From positions 117,778,049 to 117,842,048 of the forward strand of contig NC_092808.1 in the NCBI RefSeq assembly GCF_040954645.1: a stretch of 64,000 bases of DNA. The letters are read 5' to 3'. Below, piece by piece: positions 60,501 to 64,000 of this stretch; the stretch's first letter is position 1, and each line of letters opens with the position of its first letter. The notes beneath the pieces are model-generated. The model was given only the letters and a program-made list of their open reading frames with translations, was not told the origin of the DNA and ran no database searches. Made by a program: the position numbers and the translations under genes. The DNA comes from Diabrotica undecimpunctata. Taxonomy: Eukaryota; Arthropoda; Insecta; Coleoptera; Chrysomelidae.

Positions 60501-63500
60501 TTAATTTTATTTAATTTTATTTAATTTTGTTTAACTTTATTTAATTTTATTTATTTTTATTAAATTTTATTTAACTTTATTTAATTTGATTTAATTTTAT
60601 TTAATTTTATTTAATTTTATTTAGCCTTACTTTTATTTTATTTTGGTAAAACGTTGACGTTTGTTAAAAGTCATTTTATTTTTATAGTAAGTAAATATGT
60701 GTATCTTACCCAATGAGGTATAATAAATATATATTATACGTCATTGATCTGACCTTACAATTACAGTAACCTATATTTTTAGCAATTTTGCGAAAAAATT
60801 AATTATTGCGAAGTAGTAAAATTTCTGATTAAGAATATTTGAATCATCAATTTGTAGAATAAATTAGCAATAAATCAACCGTATTGTTTCAAGAATAAAA
60901 TATGATTGAAATGTCATTGGTAGTTCAGATTTGTTTCATATGTGGCGTAGTTACCTTACTGGACAAACAGTGTGACTTGTCATCCTAGCCTTTGATATAA
61001 ATAGATACTTCAGTTGGAGGAAAAACTAAAGATCACCATACTGACAAAGCCCCTGGACCGTCGTGACTAAGAGAGGAAGAAAATTCTTTAACAATTAAGA
61101 TTACTTTTTCAGATGTGGTTTGTTGTATTTGCCAAAAAGAGAGCTCAGGCGCACATACGTGCATAGTTTGTAACCAGGTTGTACATTATTGTGTACGGTA
61201 ACAACACTCTTGGTGCAAACTATGAAGGCTTCGAAGATAACGTTGCATATATGTATTGTGTACAGACAGGAAATATGAAAATAAATAAAGAAAAGGCTAC
61301 ACTAGACTAGGCTAACTAGACATGTTTTATATCAATTTTTATCTCCGCGGAAGGGAAAAAATAATCTTTTTAAAAAAAGTTATTTGTTACAGTAAAAATC
61401 CAATGAATAAAATCTTCGAAGAAAATTCAAATTAACAATATTTTGAAAATCAAAGTCTAATTGAAAAAAAAAAAATTGGGTATCAATAATGCGTGTTGCC
61501 GCCTCTAGCCCTTAGGACTTCTTTGAGCCGGTTTGGCAATCCATTCATGATATCCTGGATATCAGATTGGGGGATATTGTGCCACTCCTCTACCGCAGCT
61601 GTTTTCAGCTCTTCAAATGATGTAGGTGCTTGTACTCTTGCTCTTTCCCGTCTTTTGAGGTTGTCCCAGATATGCTCAATTGGATAACGATCGGGACTGT
61701 GTGCTGGCCATGGTAGAACTTGAATCCCGACCTCATTAAGATACTTACGGGTAGATCTTGCTGTATGGCAACGTGCATTGTCATGCATTAGACTGAAGTT
61801 ATCACCAATAAATGGTGCAAAAGGCATGACATCTTGGAGAACTTCTTGCACGTATACTTGAACATTCACACTGCCACTACCGAACACAACAAGATCAGTA
61901 TGCGCTTCTTAAGAAATACCTCCCCAAATCATTATTGACCCTACTCGGTAAGCCACTGTTTCGGTTATAGTGCATGCAGCAAACCTTTCATTTTGACGCC
62001 TATAGACACGTTGGCGTCCATCTGGACCTTTTAGGGCTATTCTGCTCTTATCTGAGAACAGTATATTCTTCCATTCCCCCATAGTCCAGTTAGCATATTC
62101 TCGCGCAAAATGAAGTCTAGTCCTACGGTGTTGTGGGAGCAGTTGTGGTGTGCGAGCTAGACGAAAAGCCCTCAAGGTTATTTCTGACAATCTTCTTCTA
62201 ATCATTTTTCTACTCACACTAACGTTTCTCACCTCAAGAAGAGACCTACGAACTTCAGAAGCGGTGCAAAAGCGATTTCTCAATACTTTAGTGACAATGA
62301 AACGGTCATCTCGAACTGAAGTGCATCGTTTTCGGCCTTGACCTGGCCTGCGGTTGTACGATCCTGTCTCCCGAAATCGTCTGATGGCATCTTGTACCGT
62401 AGTTCTGGATACATCGAGTATACCAGCGATATGACGTTGACTGTAACCAGCATCAACTAAAGCCACTGTCCTAGCAGCATCAGTTGGAATGACTGGCATT
62501 TTTAAAATCACAAACAATAAATAAGCACTAAAATTTCAACTTAAACAATATTCGCTGACAATGATATAAAATTACAATTTTAATTGTTAATTACAAATTG
62601 TTCAAGAATTGTTATTAACACGGAAACATATTTGCAACAATGTCGTACAACGACTATATGTTAAAAATCCTTCGATGACACAAATTTAGGAAACAAACTG
62701 TCACAGGTAATGTAAAAAAAAACAATAATAAAGGTGGTGGGGTTAATTTTGCTGGTGAGTTAAATCGTCTGTATTTGTGAAAAACATGGCTAGTTGTTAA
62801 ACTACCTAACTTTTGTGTTATTCAAAATAAGCGAATGAATCAAAAAACAAAATGTTCAAAAAACATGAGGCTATAGTTAGGTTTTAATTTCAATATTTTA
62901 TATATGCTAGACTATTCCACAGGGTGAAGCAAACTTTAAGAAAAAAACACAGTTTAATTCGTACACCCGGTATACAATGAAAATTTACCTGTTTAGCAAT
63001 CATATTATTATAACAATATTATCAAGGAATATAACATTAAAAAAATCACTTAAATCGGACAAGTTTAGGAGAAATAAGACATCAAAAATTACCCATTTTT
63101 AAGGTGCCCGGTTAATTTTGGCCCAGAGTGTATATGATGACTGTTCCGGTTATACCGGAAGTTGACTAAAACTTTCTTATTTTAAATATAATGCCCAATA
63201 TATTATACTATTAAGAAGTTCAATAGAACAGTTGTTGCTAATTATCTCAATATAATCTCTGGTAGAATACTGTGCTGTATCAATTAACAAACAAAAAACA
63301 AAGATGAGATGCTAACGTCTTAGCAACGTGGTAAAATTTCGTCTCGAGATTGTGAATGTGGTCATGAAAAATAAGTAATGTAATGTAATGTAATTTACAA
63401 TTTCTATACATTTTCTATTGCTATACTGGATTCACTTGAACAGTCTTGAGTCATACTAGTATTAATACATGTCACAAACTAGTTTCCTACTCCTTCCAGG

Positions 63501-64000
63501 AACTTGCAACTTAGAGATTCTTCGTATACATTCTTTTATCACATACATTTGTTGTTCTTTTTTTTAACTGTCCAACATTCAGTGCCTTACAACAGGGCTG
63601 GTCTTGTGGCAATTTTTTAAAATTTGCTTTTCAGTTTGATTGGAATCTTTCTGTAAAGCTACACCAGTCGCCTCTTTCCGTTTTATACATTATGCTCCAA
63701 CACTATTATATTGCATATCCATCTATTTCTTCACTACTCTAATAGTAGTAATACCGATATTTAAAACCTAAGATCCCAGAAACTTATACCAAAATCAATA
63801 ACTTTTACAAACCTTGTTCATTAACCAACCCAGTGCTGGCATACCTATCAGGTCTACTCCTTCTGTACTCCGCAATAGCCTCTGTTGGCGGCCGAATTGG
63901 AAATTTTCCTGAACTTTTTAATACTTTTTCTATATCTTCCTTTTCAAACACACTTATCACAGGTATATTAAACAAAGCTTCTTCTTTAACTATCGGTCCA
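34578..64000 (-). CDS. CYP315A1: Cytochrome P450 CYP315A1 (shadow), ecdysteroid 2-hydroxylase, 5'-incomplete
   Basis: Join on the minus strand of 64000-63813, 45449-45152, 39289-39075, 37404-37198 and 34897-34578; all junctions GT-AG with matching phases, about 408 residues. Readable parts are: SVFEKEDIEKVLKSSGKFP and RPPTEAIAEYRRSRPD (N-terminal half), helix C region GAIWYHLRTSLTTDL, I-helix DFIAAGIHTLKNS, K-helix EAFRVLPTANCLAR (ExxR), FRPERW, and heme loop PFGIGRRICPGKRF with the cysteine ligand, then FEFLLAPKGPTAMIFRDRV. CYP315A1 is a mitochondrial class P450, electron-fed by adrenodoxin, that adds the 2-hydroxyl in 20-hydroxyecdysone synthesis; in Drosophila it is the Halloween gene shadow. 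The identification rests on the I-helix, the RPTA/LPTA..LAR K-helix and the C-terminal EFLLAPK block. The usual acidic residue before the I-helix Thr is His here. The mitochondrial targeting peptide lies right of the window. Confidence 0.93.
35550..35722 (+). pseudogene. hAT-type transposase C-terminal scrap
   Basis: LPKLRNQLGNIKAAKLVSIF followed by KEPNF resembles the LRNRLG..KAAKLVF end of hAT/ZBED-like dimerisation domains. Only about 25 codons are readable and the surroundings are decayed. It could be coincidental, but the match is specific. Confidence 0.35.
35745..35875 (-). repeat. Interspersed 125-bp repeat, copy 2 (partner at 13968-14102)
   Basis: Inverted relative to the copy in the kanadaptin intron. 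It begins just after the hAT-like scrap and may be that element's terminal non-coding part. Confidence 0.75.
36018..37068 (-). mobile_element. Family II non-LTR retrotransposon, open 335-codon frame, 15-bp TSD
   Basis: The minus strand 37058-36051 is one open frame: motif B (AGLRQGDALACLLFNIALEK), motif C (IMAYADDLDLIARTTRG), GLKINEEKTKML, FTYLGSLITND, LPVLTYGSETWTISK, FERKILRRIMGAFCENGIWR, RRRYNFELYEKYKK, IGRLRWAGHVSRANEN and SRGRPRLRWRDGVDED. It is 5'-truncated upstream of motif B. The 3' end is (ATG)n-like at 36031-36045. The 15-bp target-site duplication is ATCATTAACGTATCA at 36018-36032 and 37054-37068. At the 5' junction a 12-bp unit (ACTCTGCAGATC) is repeated in tandem. It lies in the last intron of CYP315A1, on the same strand. 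Confidence 0.92.
37198..37404 (-). CDS. CYP315A1: CYP315A1 exon (I-helix end to K-helix)
   Basis: The acceptor is GATTTTACAG and the donor GCGCAG|GTAATA; phase 1 in and phase 1 out. It encodes IHTLKNSLLFLLYLVAKHPS, AYLKACVMEAFRVLPT and NCLARVIEDDLELSGYKV. The EAFR tetrad provides the ExxR salt bridge. Confidence 0.94.
37885..38645 (-). pseudogene. Tc1-like transposase relic, first Asp lost, C-terminus missing
   Basis: The minus strand from 38445 reads MSISFVVAARIVAALEDVHG, ERETARNVGVSH, VQRVWRRYEETGVRTRRPG, then after a frameshift SLRNHLQEVRNVKLSQWIVR, RRLNATDLFFRTRVTGLPLS and DWSHVLFSNESRFCLTGSD. This is the two-HTH N-terminus and the first catalytic block; the expected FSDES Asp is Asn. 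It ends at about 37890 after RVWRRTGGRYLQACV. The outer sequence 38450-38645 matches 28925-29100. Confidence 0.82.
39075..39289 (-). CDS. CYP315A1: CYP315A1 exon (central helices, start of I-helix)
   Basis: The acceptor is ATATTTTTAG and the donor GCAGCTG|GTAGGT; it enters in phase 2 and leaves in phase 1. It encodes DTYFGLPIWKFFTTPAYKKL, ELIHTADEATHE and AAIVDFIAAG, joining onto IHT of the next exon. Confidence 0.93.
39396..39439. repeat. Perfect 19-bp hairpin
   Basis: CTTTTACCCGAAAGTAAAA and its exact complement are separated by the six bases TTCAAC. It lies 30 bp left of the TIR element. Confidence 0.95.
39469..40510. mobile_element. Small TIR element with 27-bp perfect terminal repeats, hit by a retrotransposon
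   Basis: 39469-39495 (TATACAGTGATGAGTGTCTT then ACCACCC) is the exact reverse complement of 40484-40510. If TA is the target duplication, the element proper starts CAGTGATGAGTG, a Tc1/mariner-like arrangement. Without the nested retrotransposon and its duplication it would be about 510 bp, non-coding and therefore MITE-like. It sits in an intron of CYP315A1. Confidence 0.88.
39670..40205 (+). mobile_element. Family V non-LTR retrotransposon nested in the TIR element, 12-bp TSD
   Basis: A frame from about 39687 reads AFGKLSHILKSSIPMCLKRK, VLPVQTYGAETLTLTQKSAN, RVTQRAMERAMLNVSLRD, LKWNWAGHLARTQDGRW, then one TAG at 40024 and RSRGRPPTRWTDDIKRVAGN and ELREAYVQQWTGLAD. That is the RT C-terminus, 5'-truncated, with a single stop. 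The 3' tail is a short (GAT)n. ATAGTAAAAAAC at 39670-39681 recurs at 40194-40205. Confidence 0.88.
40677..42190 (-). mobile_element. Family I non-LTR retrotransposon, RT domain, 16-bp TSD
   Basis: The minus strand from 42174 reads DPDDTPDELLKLIED, FVAIPKKHNARKCSEYR, motif A (CFVDFEKAFDKVQH), motif B ([19 protein letters not shown]), motif C (VIRYADDTVILSDN), MGIKINSNKTKFLVFSRTHI; then after a frameshift near 41340 MTYLGTVITDQLD, CYVWSVLLYSAEV and EALEMWVHRRMLKI. The last 250 bp are more decayed. The 3' end is GGCACGCGAAGAAGAAGA. TTATTCGTTCTATAAT at 40677-40692 and 42175-42190 is the target duplication. Confidence 0.9.
42200..42440 (-). pseudogene. Older RT palm fragment
   Basis: The minus strand reads IFHEALIKCNAGVFCKWGLI, NNIWYVDDTELIASNQKN and LERPNRNSG. 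This is RT motif C with YVDD in place of YADD. The family I element at 40677-42190 inserted immediately next to it. Confidence 0.55.
42475..43360 (+). pseudogene. Family II non-LTR retrotransposon, palm to C-terminus
   Basis: It reads MALEKVILMSQITTTGSIYN, ILAYADDINIVERTENAV, MGLIINTNKKKYMKIST, NEFVYLGALLDTENNTT, then after a frameshift ICPVLTYGSETWTLTKN, CFESKILRRIYGAVNNNGVW, IGRLRCIGHVMRM and RRRGRPRTGFLDNIDED. The YADD site is intact. The tail is (ATG)n at 43335-43355. A TGA replaces a codon in the WRRRYNFELY block. Confidence 0.82.
43520..44640 (+). pseudogene. Non-LTR retrotransposon C-terminus with zinc knuckle and restriction-like endonuclease
   Basis: It reads IPRYLGGRGLIDISEQLEKQ, ICAVDDTTPIKLRE, then NYWLTSGKMFPETEGSLLAI, a CCHC-type knuckle CRYGCQAQETIQHLTGDC, and YWDRTVLTDQTVAHNRPDLV, LIDVAIPNNNNLRVKYNEKI and AVLLLTSRCVRKFLG. 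The RPDLV...LIDVAIP pair is the PD-(D/E)xK core used by R2/R4-type non-LTR elements, so this is a different lineage from the AP-endonuclease families here. Frameshifts in the first third and TAG at about 43986 inactivate it. The RT domain is absent. Confidence 0.75.
44690..44895 (+). pseudogene. Second copy of the same retrotransposon 3' end
   Basis: MQKAVLFSTYRCVREFLEDT and its 3' UTR (GATAACATG...CAATCATTTTGATACCGTA) repeat 44450-44590 at about 75-80 percent identity, 245 bp further on. Confidence 0.75.
45084..45115. repeat. (TTTTTA)n simple repeat
   Basis: Five to six TTTTTA units just left of the CYP315A1 exon; on the minus strand it follows the donor site. Confidence 0.85.
45152..45449 (-). 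CDS. CYP315A1: CYP315A1 exon (helix C to central region)
   Basis: The acceptor is TTTTTTTTCAG and the donor GCTATTAG|GTAAGC; enters phase 1, leaves phase 2. It encodes AIWYHLRTSLTTDL, LPQVDVICEDFCNLIRQQR, IDLEDVAGRMGLETSCALVL and AIHQNFIAIR. Confidence 0.93.
45725..45905. repeat. Foldback element, copy 2
   Basis: AATGGGAATAAGCCACGAAA...GGTTAAAATAAG...GACGTTTCAATTTCCACTTC on the left and CTTATTTTAACCTTCAATTG...TTACTCCCATT on the right. The inner right arm is partly lost compared with copy 1 (21545-21800). The flank TTGCCACAAGAAAATAGCTT matches copy 1's other flank inverted. Confidence 0.82.
46095..48496 (-). mobile_element. hAT-superfamily transposon with 8-bp TSD
   Basis: The element runs 46103-48488. 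Its ends are CAGTGGCGGATCTAG and CTTGGATCCGCCACTG, and both continue into G-rich GGGGGGGTCATG or its complement. GAATTAAG at 46095-46102 and 48489-48496 is the 8-bp duplication typical of hAT. On the minus strand 47770-47335, in two frames, is the transposase C-terminus: IYLFTPFRQYLL, FSLYIQKWKSVVQNN, TVSPVTTERSTLKRPKTWLR and TGLALINVHPEISLDVDAII. Near the left end a block of about 60 bp (GGTCATGGGTCTTGAGGGTG...) is repeated in tandem. The rest of the transposase is gone and a family I retrotransposon piece is nested inside. Confidence 0.87.
46698..47130 (+). pseudogene. Family I non-LTR retrotransposon piece nested in the hAT element
   Basis: It reads FLINSILSLDIRYQFVTTFI, MRRIEAFEMCVFRRMLKISW, LRRMRTERELLNIVNNRKTS, YLGHIQKEK and RTSQDREQIN, closely following the copy at 25612-28065 (FLINSTLSLDIRYQFVKTFI; RVEAFEMW). 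A frameshift lies at the YGVET segment and stops near the end. Confidence 0.8.
48500..49535. repeat. Direct duplication of about 580 bp, each copy holding a 200-bp imperfect palindrome
   Basis: The sequence starting CAGTAGTAATATCCCTAGG at 48510 restarts at 49091. Each copy folds: TATCCCTAGGACATTGAT, ATAATTTCATGACAA, AAGCTCGT and CTTGGTAACAGCAC pair with CTGTTACCAAG, ACGAGCTT, TTGTCATGAAATTAT, ATCAATGTCC and ATAATTTTTCG. The loop is near GAAGCCGAAGGCTGA. The second copy lacks about 125 bp (around 48787-48914 of copy 1) and about 30 bp near 48990. Confidence 0.88.
49880..50165 (+). pseudogene. RT finger-region relic
   Basis: EAPGKFKQLNYQKK and then AVPKEWKLEHFLYIKRT.EP correspond to the (K)APG.D / VP..W....IPI.KKG segment before RT motif A. 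Frames shift between them and nothing further is readable. Confidence 0.45.
50215..51870 (-). pseudogene. Family II non-LTR retrotransposon, RT fingers to C-terminus
   Basis: The minus strand from 51860 reads FKKVVNTEEEKNMEDERDEI, NKSPGIDNLPAELYEEGS, LIKEIWTQKSLPSDWN, after a frameshift IGILCTIHKKEDIFECSNHR, GITLLNSAYKIFSTIL, motif A (IFIDYKAAYDSA), motif B (TGLRQGDTLSCILFKLALEK), motif C as ILAYANDINIVG (YAND: the first catalytic Asp is Asn), and the family II tail (RLRQIYRAVNDNEVWRR-like). The 50780-50955 part contains a tandem partial duplication of about 95 bp around the KMGLIINTNK segment. Several stops. Confidence 0.8.
51890..52540. other. Non-coding stretch with three degenerate repeats
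   Basis: AGAGTGCTGATCCAGTGGAA (52096), AGAGTGTTGATCAAGTGGCA (52170) and CGAGTGTTGATCGATTGGCA (52278) form an imperfect repeat series in a GC-richer patch. No coding frame fits. TTTGCAAGCCGAAAGTGCTC with an AATAAA near 52460-52495 looks like the 3' end of some element. Confidence 0.45.
52546..52601. repeat. (TA)n array left of a family I element
   Basis: About 28 TA units, directly followed by the complement of the family I 3' terminus. Confidence 0.98.
52602..53050 (-). mobile_element. Family I non-LTR retrotransposon C-terminus inside a (TA)n array
   Basis: The minus strand reads TKCYVWSTLLYAVETWTLKT, VNKLEAFEMWIYRRMLKISW, EVLHRIGKERELFNTVKVRK, YLGHILRNNKYQYAQLIVKG, KRGLGRKRLSWLRNIRQWTG and RTAEDREDFKIVVANLH, then a stop at 52625 and the terminus GGGCACTTTAAGAAGAAGA. 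No lesion in about 145 codons. (TA)n lies on both sides, as expected if the element landed inside the array. Confidence 0.85.
53056..53132. repeat. (TA)n array right of the family I element
   Basis: About 38 TA units between the truncated 5' end of the family I element and the probable solo LTR. Confidence 0.98.
53133..54282 (-). mobile_element. Probable solo LTR of an LTR retrotransposon
   Basis: On the minus strand the segment starts TGTTGTAAAATG and ends CATCATAACA, the TG...CA limits of an LTR, 1150 bp long. It contains a TATA box (GATATAAATACCC, 53939-53948) followed 30-40 bp later by TCAGTCAGTC as possible initiator, and several AATAAA hexamers downstream. No coding frames and no second LTR are in the window, and no clean target duplication is visible because both flanks are TA-rich. 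Confidence 0.5.
53939..53948 (-). promoter_or_regulatory. TATA box in the probable LTR
   Basis: GATATAAATA on the minus strand, about 340 nt inside the LTR start, followed by a TCAGTCAGTC initiator-like run near 53905. This is the arrangement of a retrotransposon promoter at the U3/R boundary. Confidence 0.45.
54461..54534. repeat. (TA)n array at the 5' side of a family I piece
   Basis: Thirty-seven TA units, followed within a few bases by a family I retrotransposon frame on the + strand. Confidence 0.98.
54541..54910 (+). pseudogene. Family I non-LTR retrotransposon C-terminal piece
   Basis: It reads LEAFDV, then NRRIQRISCVDWVNVEII, IGKEGEILHTINERKLEHLG, QIMRNEQIYGLLHFVLQSEV, and at the end IAMTIAKIRNG, matching the 20655-21414 copy segment by segment. 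Stops in the first part and at least two frameshifts. Confidence 0.75.
55848..56600 (+). pseudogene. Family I-related non-LTR retrotransposon, thumb and C-terminus
   Basis: It reads GTLEELQHLAEQLNIYCNDY, GLKINLKKTKFMVFTKAQN, YKYLGAWITEDTDQIKEIRC, CYIFSTLLYGVEA then TGA, NLEAFEMWCYRRILKISWMD, EQLGKQCEVLNSIKIRKLEY, LGHIMRGEN and, after frameshifts, FSWLRNLREWFG. It begins just after the YADD block; 5'-truncated. Confidence 0.82.
56747..57392 (+). pseudogene. THAP-domain transposase remnant (P-element-like), middle deleted
   Basis: The N-terminus reads MYCAVVGCLNNYNKKRKSFS, KCRFFVLPRDKQMRKL, stop, VFKCFQRDKFNVETARI, stop, SKHFTEADYC: a THAP zinc finger (CxxxxC...CxxH) whose third Cys codon is now TGA. 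After a decayed stretch the frame resumes at about 57050 with PEDLIDSHQDF, LEWDGLENLAGFIAFKLQKK and, one frameshift later, WVNHVSEGGLLKPTLEFVTK and YNGNKLKITKNYLKN, ending at TAA 57390-57392. The C-terminal GL..(I/L)AG(F/Y)(I/V)A and EGGL..P blocks fit P-element/THAP9-type transposases. The catalytic middle is absent. Confidence 0.65.
57400..59240. other. AT-rich intron sequence without recognised gene
   Basis: Lies in the 18-kb first visible intron of CYP315A1. Short lysine/asparagine-rich frames only. A patch at 57780-57900 (GGAACAACGTTGCCGTATGA...TTACGTCATGCGC) is GC-richer but unplaced. Confidence 0.45.
59245..59872 (+). repeat. Tandem array of three units of about 235 bp
   Basis: Anchors recur: TCCTCCCCTTTCATTTGC, CATGTTA(T/G)(G)ATTC, AGGCCTTCT at 59338, 59580 and 59809, AATAAATCAAA, and AGTAAATCTATTTTTATCC. 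Unit spacings are 242 and 229 bp; the last unit is incomplete. Confidence 0.85.
59863..60066 (-). CDS. Small ORF of unknown, probably mobile-element, origin
   Basis: The minus strand encodes MSSSEEYLCADLLKLCFENT, TAQERQNILNAFNQLGSIDA and QNIYLAGLIAVLSVVRL from the second Met (57 codons; 67 from the first). It is amphipathic and helical, with a hydrophobic last third. Upstream, 60060-60160 is unusually CpG-rich (CACGCCCGGTTAACCGTCGT), as a promoter would be. The ORF runs into the tandem array at its 3' end. It could be the first exon of a transposon gene. I do not recognise a function. Confidence 0.35.
   Translation of the reverse strand: MVLFAAVYVEMSSSEEYLCADLLKLCFENTTAQERQNILNAFNQLGSIDAQNIYLAGLIAVLSVVRL
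60361..60635. repeat. (TTTAATTTTA)n minisatellite
   Basis: About 26 units of the 10-mer TTTAATTTTA, with scattered single-base changes (GTTTTA, AACTTTA, AATTTGA) mostly toward the right end. Confidence 0.97.
60752..61012 (+). repeat. Interspersed repeat, copy 2 (partner at 9154-9428)
   Basis: Same orientation as the copy in the kanadaptin intron. The copies differ mainly by a 30-bp CATCAACCTTAT-type tandem expansion present at 9260-9300 only. Confidence 0.8.
61105..61265 (+). pseudogene. Cysteine/histidine zinc-binding scrap of a transposon-type protein
   Basis: DVVCCICQKESSGAHTCIVC then NQVVHYCVR and a stop. The C-x2-C...H-x-C-x2-C...VH-x2-C spacing resembles the C-terminal zinc module of integrase-bearing KRAB-A/SCAN-like transposon proteins. 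The frame breaks after about 35 codons. Confidence 0.4.
61483..62517 (-). pseudogene. Tc1-like transposase (DD34E), full length with a single premature stop
   Basis: One frame runs from ATG near 62500 to the stop at 61483, about 340 codons, interrupted only by TAA at 61909-61911 (after MIWGGIS). Domains: two HTH motifs (ALVDAGYSQRHIAGILDVSR; SRKMIRRRLSEITLRA) around the GRKR linker (PGQGRKRCTS), and catalytic Asp in ILFSDKSRIAL, second Asp in MHDNARCHTA, Glu in RYPIEHIWDNLK. Exactly 34 residues lie between the second Asp and the Glu. The end is LKEVLRARGGNTHY. Length and order match Tc1 transposases. It lies in CYP315A1's long intron, same strand. Confidence 0.92.
62727..63137. repeat. Two TIR-like motifs upstream of the Tc1-like transposase
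   Basis: GGTGGGGTTAATTTTGCTGG near 62733 and GTGCCCGGTTAATTTTGGCC near 63110 are similar, in the same orientation, and each ends in a GAGT(G)TA(A) step. Their complement resembles 30768-30800. Tc1 elements of the IR/DR type carry such paired motifs at each end. No left-hand equivalent was found near 61300-61480. Confidence 0.4.
63140..63812. other. Intron sequence, nothing recognised
   Basis: AT-rich sequence between the Tc1 terminus and the first visible CYP315A1 exon. Confidence 0.5.
63813..64000 (-). CDS. CYP315A1: CYP315A1 exon, first visible (N-terminal part)
   Basis: The donor is GAACAAG|GTTTGT (phase 1). It encodes GPIVKEEALFNIPVISVF, EKEDIEKVLKSSGKFPIRPP and YRRSRPDRYASTGLVNEQG, which joins GAIWYHL of the next exon. 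The VISVF.KEDIEKVL...G..P.RP block is typical of mitochondrial P450s before helix B. The exon extends beyond the right edge. Confidence 0.9.

Noticed and set aside
1..64000. CRISPR arrays, bacterial operons or prophage
   Set aside because: Split genes, eukaryotic P450 and eukaryotic transposons show this is a eukaryotic nuclear sequence; no spacer-repeat pattern was seen.

Overview
This window looks like nuclear DNA of an insect, most likely a beetle or another insect with a large, transposon-rich genome. The base composition is AT-rich. Two split genes have GT-AG introns that together carry most of the window, and one of them (CYP315A1, shadow) is an ecdysteroid-pathway gene of arthropods. 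The species call is inference; the insect call is firm.

Two host genes can be assembled exon by exon. (1) On the + strand, seven exons between 2056 and 19032 encode the C-terminal 684 residues of kanadaptin (SLC4A1AP): end of the FHA domain, double-stranded-RNA-binding-like domain, acidic and coiled segments, and the conserved C-terminus. Its first exons lie left of the window. (2) On the - strand, five exons between 64000 and 34578 encode about 408 residues of the mitochondrial cytochrome P450 CYP315A1 (shadow), with I-helix, ExxR, PERF and heme loop all readable. Its N-terminus lies right of the window and its first visible intron is 18.4 kb. The two genes converge, tail to tail, across about 15.5 kb.

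Almost everything else is mobile-element sequence. Non-LTR retrotransposon pieces dominate, in at least five recurring families that I label I-V, plus jockey/CR1-like, endonuclease-only and restriction-like-endonuclease (RLE) pieces. DNA transposons are present as mariner, Tc1-like, a wide-spaced DDE family, hAT and a THAP/P-like remnant. There are also a copia gag piece, a probable solo LTR, several foldback elements, satellite-like tandem arrays and six long (TA)n arrays.

Some insertions are defined at base level from target-site duplications (TSDs): a family II element with an open 335-codon frame and a 15-bp TSD (36018-37068); a family I element with a 16-bp TSD (40677-42190); a family I element with a 12-bp TSD (20655-21414); a hAT element with an 8-bp TSD (46095-48496); and a 27-bp perfect-TIR element (39469-40510) that was itself hit by a family V retrotransposon with a 12-bp TSD. 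Every long (TA)n array abuts a reverse-transcriptase fragment, which is the most systematic unexplained pattern here. I saw no tRNA, rRNA or CRISPR.
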